A DNA stretch of 64,000 bases from NCBI GenBank assembly GCA_034638255.1, contig JAWPGT010000051.1, positions 62,001 through 126,000 on the forward strand, read 5' to 3'. The notes below the pieces were generated by a model. The model searched no databases, was not told where the DNA came from, and saw nothing but the letters and a program-made list of their open reading frames with translations. The position numbers and the translations under genes were made by a program. Each line of letters begins with the position of its first letter. Positions within the stretch are counted from its first letter, which is position 1. Source of the DNA: Coprinus comatus. Lineage: Eukaryota > Basidiomycota > Agaricomycetes > Agaricales > Agaricaceae. Below are positions 46,812 to 63,379 of the stretch, piece by piece.

Positions 46812-47984
46812 CTATTGCAGATTGAACCACTGCTTATCAATAATATCGTAACGCCATATCTCTCCATTCCTCTTGGATAAATATAATCCATTATTACCTG
46901 ACGATATATCCATAATGACTCCTCTCACTGGAGCTTTGTTACCATATCCCGATATCTTATTCCACTCCTGTCCTTGAACATGAATATAAACTTCCTGAGG
47001 ATTTAAACGAAGTTGAAATAAACCAGCATCCCCAGCTGTAATTGGACTGTATTTTCCTGATCCGCACTCAATTGCTCCCAAGAACCCTCCTGAGGTGATG
47101 TCTCCAAATACTCCCGTCATAACGCATCTTATAGATATTCCTCTGCCCAGAAACAATCAACTTGTTATCTGTATCATTATCAATATGATCCTCCTTCCCG
47201 TGAAACCCACCAAATTTAACAATGTCACCATTTATATGCATCGCGTAAATGTCGTTTCCTTCCGCCGATATCATAATAGTGTAAGCGCAGGATCGGAGAG
47301 GACGACGAGACGAGCACGATGACGAAGGAATGGAGGGAAACCAATAAGAAATGACTGAGATAAAACACAAACACTGCAGACACTTGTATTAGACTAGAAA
47401 GATACAATAACTTCTTAACTACTCACCTGCAGACACTTGTATTAGACTAGAGAGTCTTCATGTGTCTGCAGGACGCTTCAGTAACGTGTGACGTGACATT
47501 GTGATGTCACAGAAAGCGGAAACAATCTACAAGTCCAGAACTCCAAAGAGAGAATATCTAACCACAACTCTTCTAATCCTCAACCAACAATAAGTACTGA
47601 CCTTGGGGACTGTCTAGAGCATTCCTGACAGATAGTTTGTGGATTATGATTGATTAGGGTCCAGCTAGGACTTGTAGATGATCCATCAAGTCTAAAAATG
47701 CTACCATCTTGGTGAAGCTTGTAGACATAAGGACCGGCACTGGTGATAGCTCTGGCTTGACAATTTTCATCAATCTGAAGCCATGTAGAGTTGTCAGGAA
47801 GGTACTTGTAAATGAAACTATGGGCATCAATTCTGTAGAGGAAATCTGCCGCAGTGATAGAAATGGTCCTGGTGTCACTTTCAAGGCGCTTCCAACCTAC
47901 GTATTGAAAGAGTTGACCAGTCCCGTCGACTCGATAAAGGTCTCCATTAGTACTATTGGCATCGATTCCTAACCGGTTATGCAT
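46812..47984 (-). pseudogene. Tectonin-type lectin, copy 4, broken by solo LTR and frameshift
   Basis: The N-terminal part (47984-47636) starts MHNRLGIDANSTNGDLYRVD and reads well to the third repeat. A 351-bp LTR-like insertion (47280-47630) then interrupts a codon context shared with copy 5 (the KTIMISAEG region). The C-terminal part resumes at SAEGNDIYAMH and shifts by +1 near 47075-47085 before the ITAGDAGLFQ repeat. Three residues are also missing after GGFHGK. The end is NGEIWRYDIIDKQWFNLQ. The upstream leader-intron sequence is still present (48072-47996). With an inserted element plus a shift, this copy is a real pseudogene. Confidence 0.82.
47280..47630. mobile_element. Solo LTR in lectin copy 4
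   Basis: Begins TGTAAGCGCAGG and ends TTCCTGACA, the TG...CA form of retrovirus-like LTRs, flanked by 5-bp AATAG (47275-47279) and GATAG (47631-47635), a duplication with one mismatch. Inside is a 25-bp direct repeat starting CTGCAGACACTTG (47374-47398 and 47427-47451, 53 bp apart). There is no internal retrotransposon sequence, so it looks like a recombined single LTR. Orientation is not determined. Confidence 0.65.
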
Positions 47985-47995
47985 TGCTGTAGTTA

Positions 47996-48072
47996 CTGCT
48001 GTACGACATTCTGGTGTTGGTGTGAGAGAGATGGTTAATATTCATATCGGAAGAGGCGCTGGAAATTCTTAC
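47996..48072 (-). other. Leader intron of lectin copy 4
   Basis: Donor GTAAGAATTTCCAGCGCCTC at 48072, acceptor GTACAGCAG ending 47996; the first bases match the leader introns of copies 1 and 2. Confidence 0.5.
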
Positions 48073-48992
48073 TGCAGTTACGGTATGAACCTCGAGGACA
48101 AGTGCTATCCAGCAGTGTTTGTATGATATTTCTTCATCGACATCGATCGATGTACTGATTTAGTACTGATACCAGTGTTTAGAACCAGAGATGGTGAGTG
48201 ATAGATGCTCAGAAGTCGAGGCCAAAATAGAACAGTTCAATATACCCTGATGGCGTTCACTAATAGGTTTATTGTAATTTTTCTATATCATGTATGTATG
48301 TATCAAATGATTTTGTTTTACATGTCTAGTACTCTAAAAAAAGTTGTGAGTGCTGAGACATTGGTAATTTAGTATATTTCACATTGCACCATTCCCATTT
48401 TCAGTATCTCGCCCAAGAATCTCAGGATGAAAGTCTAAGAGTACAACGGGCGCTCGACATGCCATGACACTGGTATTTTTTGCACCGTGGAAGGGATCAA
48501 GAAGTAGCAGGACGTGCTGCCGACCTTATTGGGTCATGATCTTAAAATAATTGTGTGACCTCTACTTGGGCTCAAGTCTCTTTGTGAACCGCATTGTTAT
48601 GCCTCGCAGCCTTGGCTCTTGCACTTCTCCTTGATATTTCTTCAAGCCTTCAGAATTTCAAAGCCTCAACCTCCAACGTTTCACTGTCACCTAATCAAGG
48701 GCCACGTAACGAAGTTAGGATCGCTCACATGATTTCATACGACTCTAGTTGTCAGTGGCGCTTGTTAGTGCTCATTGGTTCGTGGGATGCTACTTGGTGG
48801 AGTGCTTTTTGGTCTACTCGGCGATATCCAATGATACTCGAAATGTCAGTTTTGTGGTTGAAAGAACGATACATTTGCGAAAAGGAAAGACCATAAACCG
48901 TATTGTAGTCCGAACATTATTAGATCCTGATATACCTCAACCCTCACTCTCCCCTCCCTTCAGCCCCTTTTCCACATCAAGTAAAGCTATAG
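48073..48992. other. Spacer between lectin copies 4 and 5
   Basis: An open frame at 48594-48896 (plus) has no family features. No clear element seen. It includes the copy 4 promoter. Confidence 0.4.
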
Positions 48993-49822
48993 CTAGTCAA
49001 GTAGATTGAACCATTTTTTCTTATTAATATCATAACGCCACATCTCTCCATTCTCCTTCGCCAGATAGAGCCCATCGTTACCTGAAGATATATCTACAAT
49101 AACTTCCCCTGAAGTCCCACCAAGTTGAAGTATCCTAACCCACTCCTTCTCTTTAACATGTGCGTATACTTCTTCAGGATTCGAACGACGTTGAAACAAA
49201 CCTGCTGCCCCAGCCGTAATTTGGGCTGTGTTTCGATGGCCCACGTCCAATTCTTCCCAAAAACGACCATGAGGTTCACGTCTCCAAATACTCCCGTCAT
49301 AACGCATCTTATAGACATTCCTCCACCCAGCAATAATCAATTTGCTATTCGTATCATTGTCAATGCGATCCCAAGCCCAACCCCTCCCGTGAAACCAACT
49401 AAACTTGGCAAAGTCACCCTCCATATGCATCAGGTAAATGTTACTCCCTTCTGCAGAGATCATAATAGTTTTTGGGTTATCATCGATTTGGATCCAAGGC
49501 TGACCAGGATTTTCAGAGGATCCATCAAATTTCCAAATACTACCGTCTTGGTGAAGCTTGTAGACATAAGGACCACCGCTAGTGATAGCTTTGGCCTGGC
49601 CATTATCATCAATCCGAAGCCATGTAGAGTCGTTAGGGAGGAATTTGTAAATGTAACCAGCGGTGTCAAGTCTGTAGAGGAAGTCGGCTGCGCTGAGAGA
49701 AACGGTGTTGAATTCACATTCAAGGCGCTTCCAACCTATGTATTGGAAAATTTGATCGGTTTTGTCAATTCGGTAGCGTCCCTTGTTGAGTTACTGGCTG
49801 TAATTCCTACGCGGTTATGCAT
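48993..49822 (-). pseudogene. Tectonin-type lectin, copy 5, one frame break
   Basis: The start MHNRVGITAS at 49822 is in a different frame from the rest. A base is missing near 49778-49785, just before YRIDKTDQIFQYIGW. After it, the complete seven-repeat sequence is open to the stop (KKKWFNLLD, 48993), including FLYRLDTAGYIYKFLPND, YVYKLHQDGSIWKFDGS, VYKMRYDGSIWRRE and GLYLAKENGEMWRYD. A single N-terminal deletion could be a sequence error; otherwise a recent pseudogene. In its central part it is the closest relative of copy 4. Confidence 0.75.
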
Positions 49823-50169
49823 TGTTATACTGTCGCAGGAAATGAGAGAGTATACAATATATGAAGGCGAGAGTATTCACTGTTGATGTTTAGTATGAAG
49901 AGATGGTGCTTGTTTTCTGGAAGAGACGAGGGGCTTTGTGCAATGTTTCTGAATCGATATACTGATTGAGTACTGATAATTTCCGCAGTGCTCAGAAGCC
50001 TTGTAACATCATGAATATCCTGATAAACACCGAGACATAAACGTGCTGTACACACGCATAGGACTCATGCTGATGTTTTATTAGAAGGTGAAGAACTACT
50101 AGTACAGTGGGATAATATCCAATTCCAAGAGGTCGAGAGTAGCGATCCAATGTCAACGTCTTCAACCCC
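49823..50169. other. Spacer between lectin copies 5 and 6
   Basis: Probable promoter and leader of copy 5. A GCGACAG acceptor-like site at 49831-49837 precedes its start; the donor is uncertain. Confidence 0.4.
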
Positions 50170-50969
50170 CTATACTATTACTAGACATTTGCCTGTGGTA
50201 GGATCATAACGCAATACTTCTCCATTCCTCTTAGCCACATATAAACCATCGTTACCGGCTGATATATCAGTTATAACTTCCCCATCGCCGAGTTTAACCA
50301 AGAAAGCCCAATCCCCCGGATTAACATAACGGTAAATCAAAGGGTCACGACCCTTGTGATACTGAAACAAACCACACGCCCCCGCCGTAATTTGAGAGGT
50401 ATTTTTATAGCTATTCAACCAGTCCCACCATGACCCATTGTATTTGAAAACACTCCCATTTTTATGCATCTGATAGATATTCCCCCATCCAGCAACAATT
50501 GACTTTGTTTCTCTATTATCATCGATTCGATCCCATTGTGACGGGTTCCCACCAAATTTAAAAATGGCACCATCCCTATGTAATAGGTAAAGGTCATTCC
50601 CGTCCGCTGCGATCATAACTTTTTGGGCATATTGATCGATTTGGACCCACTGAATCACTGGAGTGGATCCATCAGCTTTCCAAACGCTACCATCACTGTG
50701 AAGTTTGTAGACGTAGGCACCACGGTTGTGATAGACCTGGCTTGACCACTATCATCAATCTGAAGCCATGTAGAGTCGCTAGGGAGGTACTTGAAAATGT
50801 AACCGATGGAATCAAGTCTGTAGAGAAAGTCGGCTGCACTGATGGAAACGGTGTTGGATTTATATTCAAGGCGCTTCCAGCCTACGTATTGGAAGATTTG
50901 GCCAGTCTTGTCGATTCGATAAACGTCTCCATTGGTACTACTGGCGTCGACTCCTAAACAGTTATGCAT
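50170..50969 (-). pseudogene. Tectonin-type lectin, copy 6, one frame break
   Basis: The start MHNCLGVDASSTNGDVYRID at 50969 is followed by two good repeats. The frame then shifts by -1 near 50722, inside the sequence that in other copies reads ITSGGPYVYKLH. The downstream part is open from there to 50170: VQIDQYAQKVMIAADGNDLY, LLHRDGAIFKFGG, YQMHKNGSVFKYNGS and GLYVAKRNGEVLRYDP. The C-terminus, GKCLVIV, lacks the usual WFN. A leader intron precedes it (donor 51038, acceptor 50977). As with copy 5, one missing base is the only defect. Confidence 0.74.
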
Positions 50970-50976
50970 TCTTGTT

Positions 50977-51038
50977 CTAAAACATAAATGCCTTGTGAGG
51001 GACTCGGATGACAGGTCATTAGAAGTAGAAAGTCGTAC
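50977..51038 (-). other. Leader intron of lectin copy 6
   Basis: 62 bp, donor GTACGACTTTC, branch-like TTCTAATGAC, acceptor TATGTTTTAG, ending seven bases before ATGCAT. Confidence 0.5.
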
Positions 51039-52339
51039 CGTGGTTGTTGTGTAGTATGTAAGTAGTAGTATTATAGGACGTTGAAGAACTTGGAAGACAC
51101 GAGGATTTTGAGTTTTCAAATCGATGTAGTATTGATTTGGTACTGATATATCCGCAGTGTCCAAAGTCCTTGCGCAGCCGCGACATGAGGTACATGAGTT
51201 GATGCACGTTCTAAGAAGGACACCCGGGCATTGTCAACAGAAGTAAGACACTGTCACGTTGCGCGCTATTTTTTTAAAGGGAGCTTCTTGCCAGTTTCGA
51301 ACCCCAGAGCATATGGAATTCCCTAAATATATTTCCGAACCACCTGAATTGCAGCCCTAGGGCTGACGTGAAGTAGCGTTCTTCTGATTGCTTCATGCGC
51401 TGTGGTTGATGTCGAGTGAGGATGGTTGACATGGACTGGACCTGAAGATGACCACACCAACGGCGATATCACATATAACATAATTCTAACAAAAGTGCCA
51501 AGGGTAATCCACAGCCATTAATTAACTCCTGCAGAAAATGATAATGCGCAAATATAATGTTCACATCACATACTGGTGCTGCACAAGCTTCTTTCTCAGT
51601 GAATTCATGGACCGAGGCTTGGACTTATACTCTCCCGGTAACAATGTTCCACCCTCACCGGTGCATATACGCGTGAGAGCGTCTTTAAAGGGACCGTCAT
51701 AATCCTGCAAGAAATTAGTTCTCGGACAAGTCACAGGTTACGAACACTATGGAAAAAAAACACACAATAAGAACGTTCCTGTCAAAGACAAATAGTTTGT
51801 ATGTCTTGCGAAATTTGTACGGCAGGTATCTCTTGAGCAATGGCCTCGAATGAATTTCCCTGGGATTACCGTCGTACTCGCCCTCAAGAGGGTGAGACGC
51901 CAAGTTTGATACTCAAGATTACTATGTCAAGCACTAAAATGGATTAGATTATGGACGACTTCAATATTTGGCCAAACCGGGTCTGCGAGTTTGATATCGC
52001 TAAAAGAAACACGGTGAGCGCTTGAGCACGGATCAGTCTAATTACTTCATGATAAGATTTCTGTTTCCTCCGGGATTTATGATAACAGGGTCTGAATGGT
52101 ATATCGACTGTCATTACTGGAACTGGCTCTTCTCCAATATGTATTCAGAGCCCTTATTTTCGCTGTCAAAGTATTCTCCCAAAATCCAAAATTAACGTTC
52201 AAATTATATCCATGTGTACACTATAACATTAAAGATATCCACATTCACAACTCATAAAAGACAAAAACATAACGAAAAAACCAAACCAACCTTCACTTCA
52301 TTACGCTCTTTACAATCACATCACCCGAAAATCTCCCGG
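51039..52339. other. Intergenic, nothing recognised
   Basis: Spacer between the lectin cluster and the SMC5 stop; no gene, repeat or RNA recognised. Confidence 0.4.
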
Positions 52340-57543
<5,204 letters not shown>

Positions 57544-57655
57544 ATTGTTGTGGGGATAATGGAAAAGGGGAGAAATGAAAGGGACGCGTTTGAGTGATTT
57601 GTGTGACAATAAAGCCTAATTGGGATTGTGACAGTACGCGTTTCTGTGGGTTTGA
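57544..57655. promoter_or_regulatory. Shared divergent promoter, SMC5 / 57.7-kb gene
   Basis: 112 bp between opposing starts. It includes an ACGCGT (57582-57587; MluI-type cell-cycle box) and a second ACGCGTT at 57635-57641, a motif bound by MBF in yeasts and fitting an S-phase gene. Suggestive only. Confidence 0.45.
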
Positions 57656-58852
57656 ATGGCTGGGGTAATGGACATTGTTACTCAGCTCAACACTCTCCTC
57701 AAATCTCTCCACCTCCCTTTCACTCTCCTATCTCCAACAGACCTCACTCCCTCCCTGCTTTTGCTTATTCTAGAATCTATCCTTGGCTTTCGTCTATCAA
57801 TAGACCACGGTTACAATGATTCAAAACGTACCAGGCAAATCAGAATCATCAAGGTCTTTTTGGGTGTTTTGGAGGTTGATGTAATTAAGAGAGATGTTGG
57901 GTTGAGTAGAATTGATCCTGGGAGATTAGCTAAAGGTGCTTGGGATGAAGTTTGTTTTGTGGCTGAAGTGTTGTGTTGGATTGGAGACTTGACATTACCC
58001 TCTCCATCTTCATCTACTATAACCTTTCTTCCACCATTATCACCACTCTCTCCATTACCTGAAACACTACCATCATCTATGTTATTCAAAGAAGATGATA
58101 CAGATAGTGTACATACACTTATCACTTCACCTCGTGCTACATCTTCACCTATTCTACCTCATACACCTACACCACTACCACGGTCACCTCCTATACCTCC
58201 ATCTTCACTATCATTATCTGCGTCAACTTCGAGTTTGGATATAGATAGGGATGATGATTCGTTTCGTATGCAACATCCTCCAATACGAACGAAAGGATAC
58301 ATCGATTTGGTAGACCATGAATCTGAAATATCTTCCTTCCTCAATTCTCCAAGCCAGTCATTTAATCTCAATTTATCTCCCACAAGGGTACCGTCTACAC
58401 CTAATAAGACCACTCGTTCCGCTCCGAACTCGATACACAAACAAACGCAGACGCAGACGCAGACACAAACTCGAACTCGAACTCGACTCCGAGCCCAAAC
58501 CCAATCTCAATCTCAAACTCGGACACCGACTCGTTTGAACCAGACCCAATCAAGTACTCAACAACGTCACCAAAAATATCAAGATCTCAATAAACTTCTC
58601 CGAACAACCACAACTTCCACCAATACAAATACAGCAGCAGCAGCAAAATCTCCTGAACATAACTCAGATTACGATCCTCGTCAAACATTAGACTTGTTGC
58701 ATAATCGTACTAAAATGATGCAGGATTTACTTTCTGCTAGGATGAATCGGGCTTTGACTTTGACATCTTCTATGTCCGCATCTGGTTCTGGTTCTGGTGC
58801 TGGTTTGTCTCAGAAGGCGATGTTTCGGAATGATGATGTAAATGTTCAATGA
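57656..58852 (+). CDS. Unknown protein, N-terminal CH-like helical domain (DUF5745-like?)
   Basis: 398 residues without introns. The first about 110 residues are helical (MDIVTQLNTLLKSLHLPF, LTPSLLLLILESILGF, IRIIKVFLGVLEVDVI), in a pattern like the fungal DUF5745/NN-CH-type domain of cytoskeletal and spindle-pole proteins; I am unsure. The rest is Ser/Pro/Thr-rich, disordered, with a long run of alternating Gln/Arg/Thr (about residues 263-300), then a short helical end (LLHNRTKMMQDLLSARMNRA). Its divergent arrangement with SMC5 over 112 bp, with MluI-type boxes, hints at shared cell-cycle timing. Confidence 0.55.
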   Translation: MAGVMDIVTQLNTLLKSLHLPFTLLSPTDLTPSLLLLILESILGFRLSIDHGYNDSKRTRQIRIIKVFLGVLEVDVIKRDVGLSRIDPGRLAKGAWDEVCFVAEVLCWIGDLTLPSPSSSTITFLPPLSPLSPLPETLPSSMLFKEDDTDSVHTLITSPRATSSPILPHTPTPLPRSPPIPPSSLSLSASTSSLDIDRDDDSFRMQHPPIRTKGYIDLVDHESEISSFLNSPSQSFNLNLSPTRVPSTPNKTTRSAPNSIHKQTQTQTQTQTRTRTRLRAQTQSQSQTRTPTRLNQTQSSTQQRHQKYQDLNKLLRTTTTSTNTNTAAAAKSPEHNSDYDPRQTLDLLHNRTKMMQDLLSARMNRALTLTSSMSASGSGSGAGLSQKAMFRNDDVNVQ

Positions 58853-59509
58853 ATGTTGGGTCGTTAATGTTGATTTTTTGGTTTGTTTTTCTTGTTTTTT
58901 TTTTTCCCTTCTACGCCTTTTTTCATTTTTTGGTTGTTGTTGTGTTGGATAGGGATTTTACGCTTATATGCCTTTTTTTTGTTCTCACTTTGTGGATGGT
59001 GATCGTTGCATACGTTTTATATGTGTATTCTTTGTTTTTTGCTTTTTCTTTTTCTTGCGTTTTACTGTTATTTTGATAGGCCAGGACATAAATCACTATT
59101 GACACTACTTACTACTAGCTAGCCATATGTTATCTTTTTTGTTGATATAACTACATACATTTCATGTTTACAATGGTAGTACTTTTTCGTTTTTCTTTCG
59201 TACTTACGAGTTTTATTTCATATCTTCAAGTTTGTTGTGATCAACTACTACATATAATCCTAACCACTTATAAATATCATACATATACTTACTTATGAAG
59301 TCAATAGAAATCAGAAAACATAAAGAGAAGAGTACAAAGAACAAACACAAACTAAATATTATATAGTAGAACAATTTTATAACCCAAATACTTACTATGC
59401 ATCCACCCCACAACCACCACAACCACCACAACCAGCGATTTGCAACCAAAATCCCAAAATCATTATCGTTATCATTATCGTTATTACAGCTTCATCACCA
59501 AGTCCAACA
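58853..59509. other. 3' flank and spacer, T-rich
   Basis: Long T-rich stretch after the 57.7-kb gene, then AT-rich DNA with CAACCAC repeats at 59410-59432. No gene seen. Confidence 0.4.
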
Positions 59510-59985
59510 TAATATATATCAATCAGAGTTTTAACAAGGAAAATCATATACATAGTACCTTTTGTGTAACGACGGGAAGTGGGTTTTTTAGTTTATCTCA
59601 AATCATATCAATGGTTTTTGGTTCGTTACTCAAAGTTAAAAAAAACCTGTAGGTGGAACGCCCTTTTTTATTTCTATTTTTATTTCCATTTTTATTTTTA
59701 TTTTTATACATTCTTTACCTATTCCCATTCAGTAACACCTCCCCAGTTCCAACTTCCTACTCTCAAAAAAAAAAAAAGTCACTATCCTACCCATACAACC
59801 TTCCAAATCCTAAAAACATCGACACTGACATTCCAGAATGGCACCTAGTCAATTTAAAATCATATGTAACCGTCCAGATCCCTAACTCGAATTCGGGATT
59901 ACAAAAGGTATTGATATAACTTGGAATGTTGAATGTATAAAAATGGTTTCTTTCGTAGACTCAGCCAAAAAAAAAAAGTATATGT
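59510..59985 (+). pseudogene. FunK1 kinase fragment (C-lobe relic)
   Basis: Matches, with many changes, the 3' part of the neighbouring FunK1 gene. CAATCAGAGTTTTAACAAG corresponds to CAATAAGAGTTTTAAAAAAC near 62810; GTAGGTGGAA and CCATTCAGTAACA correspond to 62912-62957; CATTCCAGAATGGCACC to 63009-63025; and the GACTCAGCCA part to 63108-63120. The reading frame is destroyed by A and T runs. It probably comes from an old tandem duplication. Confidence 0.65.
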
Positions 59986-60200
59986 AGTGTAAGTAATCAT
60001 CTACGACAATGCCAAATGTTGTCGAGCCTTATTGGAATTGACTGCCAAGTGAGGTCGTCAACAACATTGATGGCTGCATCGTCACCTGCGTGAGGCTGTG
60101 ACCGTTGTAACTTACAAGTCCACAGCACCCTAGATGGAACATTAGCATTTTAACATTTTACTCTAGTACTGGATGCCACGTCGCAAAAGGGAAATCATTA

Positions 60201-63200
60201 ACATGGAAGAAAACGAAATGAAGACTAAAAAAATTACGCAGTTCCTTCGGCCTCCATCATCAGGTAAGGCAACCCTTGGGTTGAAGGGTTCAATTACATC
60301 TTACAATCTGAGAATTCCTGTAGGCGGTTGACTTTAATGCGAAATACTTGAGGACGCGAGACAGCAATATACATCTTATTCCTCATGACCATGAACGCGG
60401 TGACTCTGACAACAGACTGAGTTCAGAACCAAAATTTCTCAAAAGCTTTGACCTTGTCGAACACGTATTCGGTTCTCTAGTGTCAATCCGAGTTGCGGCA
60501 GCTGTTTTCTTCTAGCATTCCTTCAGCTCAACCTTGTCCAAGTGCACAGCCAAAATGATCATATACCCCACCCTGCCTCTACCGAAGACTGGATTGACGC
60601 TTGTATACACGCATCTGTTGCATTACATGACAAGCTTTATCATAAGGAGTCTAAAGATGCCAACAACATTTACCATTGGGAATGGTCACCTCACTTCGAC
60701 ACACGGACAGGGGCGGGGGTAGCAATGTTCCTTAACACGGTCGCTGTAGTCGCACATTAAGTCATATCATCTGCGTCGGTCTCTTCAGTGTTAGCGAACG
60801 TTCAAATTAAAACTCTTTGGACACATATTCCCAATCCAAATGATCCTTCAGCTTGCCAACGTGAATATGATCAAACACCATCATCTTCATCTTATGATTC
60901 CGACAATGCTTTGGATGAACAAGACTCCTACCCTCAGCTTCCTAACATTGTTGCCGTACCAATTGAAGTGTTCACAAATGGTCCTTCTAATGACGCAAAG
61001 CACCCATCTATTTTCTCCAGACTTGAATACATATTAAGTGATGTGCTCCTACCACAACCCCTCCAATGTATTCATCACGGACACCACCACCCCACAACAA
61101 CCCACATCACAAAAAAAACAGACACCCTTCTATCTTATCGACAATTAAACCCATATTCACCAACCTTCCTACTAATACCCCACCAACGTCCACGGAAACC
61201 TCCTCTTCAATAGCGTCCTCTACAAATCAATTAAAGTCCTTTGTTGGTGTAGAGCATCTCCATACTTTTCTCCAGTCACAAGGTGAAAGGCCACCAATTC
61301 GCTTGCGAGATTTCTCCCATTTACGACAAAATCAAGTTAACCCCGAGTTCTTGTGTTTCGAATGTTTCGCTGCTACCGGAAAGCTGGAGAATGTAAATGT
61401 ACAGGACTCATCCTCCAGCTACGCTTCCCGAGTACTGCCATACATGAAACGGCAGTATATTGCACAACCCCATTTGCACTTTGTACTTGGTTTAGTTATG
61501 GAGGAAGATACTATGACATTGTATAGAGGTGATTTGATAGGCACAGAAGAATGTATGTTTGACATTAACACCGGGAGCGGAGCCTTGGAGATCATTCGTT
61601 TGGCATTGGGATTTACAGTTGCGGACAACAAAACACTTGGACACGATCCCGATTTTGAACTTGAGAGGGCATTTGGTCGTATTTTTGTTGGCGCGGGAGA
61701 TGATTGGAAGGCAGGTACTGAGAAGGAAATAGATAATGAGCTTAAGGGTGCAGTGTTCGTACCGAAATACTACAACACCCCACCTGATAGCACTGGAAGA
61801 TTACAACGCTACTATCTTCATTACTTGGTTGATAATCGTGGATCCTTCGGAGGTCGAATGACAAGAGTATGTATGGTGCGCATATCGGCAAGTGAAGACC
61901 GAGGAAGACATAATGAAATTGGTCCACGACGACGATCAAAATGAAGCTCGGCAAATTGTATCGCGTAAGGACAATGATATTTTTGTCGGTCCTTACGCAC
62001 TCAAGTATCAGTCAATAAAATCGAAGGAAAATGTAGTTTCGAGAATACGGCAAGCTGTTGAAGAGGAAAAAAAAGTAGCAAAGGAAAATGATGAACAAAC
62101 TGGGGTTGAATATATTCTTCTTCCTGAATTGTAAGCAAACTCCACCATCTGGAAACTATATAAACTTATACGGACCTTTGTCTTAGTACTCATGAAAATA
62201 CAAATGTTCTCTATCAACGCGGCATTACAGAGGAGAGAGGAATCCCATATGCATTAGCAAAGTTGGTTCCAAAACGAAACATCATCACGATCTCTTTATT
62301 CAAACGTACATTGTCGCAATCCCAAAACTTCAAGGAAGTTGCCCATGCAATCATAGATGGTCTTCGGGGTATGTTCTAACCAGTCGTATGCTTGCCTTGC
62401 ATTAAGTTCCTCTAGCCATACAATGGCTACACAAAAAGGGCTTTCTCCATCGAGATATAAGCATTGGAAATGTTTTGCTTTCACCAGAGAGTCCCACCAC
62501 ATTTAAGAGGGCTTTCTCTCCTGAGGCAAGGGTTGTACTATGCCGTAGGAAGGTTTCTTCGCCAAACGGCCTCCACAGTCTCCTTCACGACTTTGATCTT
62601 GCTGGTCTCATGAGTGATGTATGTTTATTTTGTCACTTGTTGCTGTAAAACTGCTGCTCTAATTTTGAACGCAAGGGTAAGAGCTTCCAGTCGTAAGCTC
62701 AAGGTATAACTTGTGATCATCCCCGTGGCGGTCAAATTGTCTGTCGTCCTATATTCGTCCATATTATCAACTCATCTGATCCTCTTTCAGGGAACTCTAG
62801 CATATATGTCAATAAGAGTTTTAAAAAACAACCCGTCTTCTCATACCGTTTCTGAGGACGTGAGTGGATTAAAAAATCTGTTGACATTTATTTCTGCTAA
62901 TGATTTCGTGTAGGTGGAAAGTCTATTTTATGTTCTTTATCTGTTCCCGTTCAGTAACAGTTTCAAGAAGTCGCTATCATACCCGCATAGTGTTCCAAGT
63001 ATCGACGATATTCCAGAATGGCCCCGGCAAATAAAATGGTGGACAACTGGTACTAGCATTGACACGAGCTTGGAGCAACTCGGCATCAACAAGGAAAACT
63101 TTTTTACAGACTCAAGCGGAAAGTACAGGAATCCTCAATTGATGAGTAGTGCGTACTTTAAGGGTAATTGGAAGAAAGGGAGAAAAGAGAGAAAGCTATG

Positions 63201-63294
63201 GGAAAAACTAGTAAATATGCTCCATGATGAGTATGTATTTTCTCGCCCTACTGAAGGAGTAAACTCGCTTCTTCAACGCTCGATTACGATTTAA
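60201..63294 (+). pseudogene. FunK1-type fungal protein kinase, several frame breaks
   Basis: Fungus-specific kinase family expanded in mushrooms; substrates unknown. A probable start is MEENEMKTKKITQFLRPP (60201), with an intron to VDFNAKYLRTRD. Core landmarks: EFLCFECFAATGKLE, HLHFVLGLVMEEDTMTLYRGD, the catalytic loop GFLHRDISIGNVLL, LHDFDLAG in the DFG position, GTLAYMSIRVL and VESLFYVLYLFPF. The end is YVFSRPTEGVNSLLQ. Breaks: an in-frame TAA at 60758-60760, a -1 shift around 61070-61200, another shift near 61870-61895, and unclear splicing at 62620-62710. HRD and DFD residues are kept, so decay may be recent or partly due to sequence errors. Confidence 0.7.
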
Positions 63295-63379
63295 GGTTCT
63301 ATTCCACGCATGATTAAATCTTTGGATGAAAGTTTTAGTCAGTAATCTAAATACATCTCTGCGACAATCATCGTTTAAC

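Noticed and set aside
49822..49822. Intron explaining the copy 5 lectin frame change
   Set aside because: No GT donor exists between the start and the frame change near 49780, so splicing cannot account for it.
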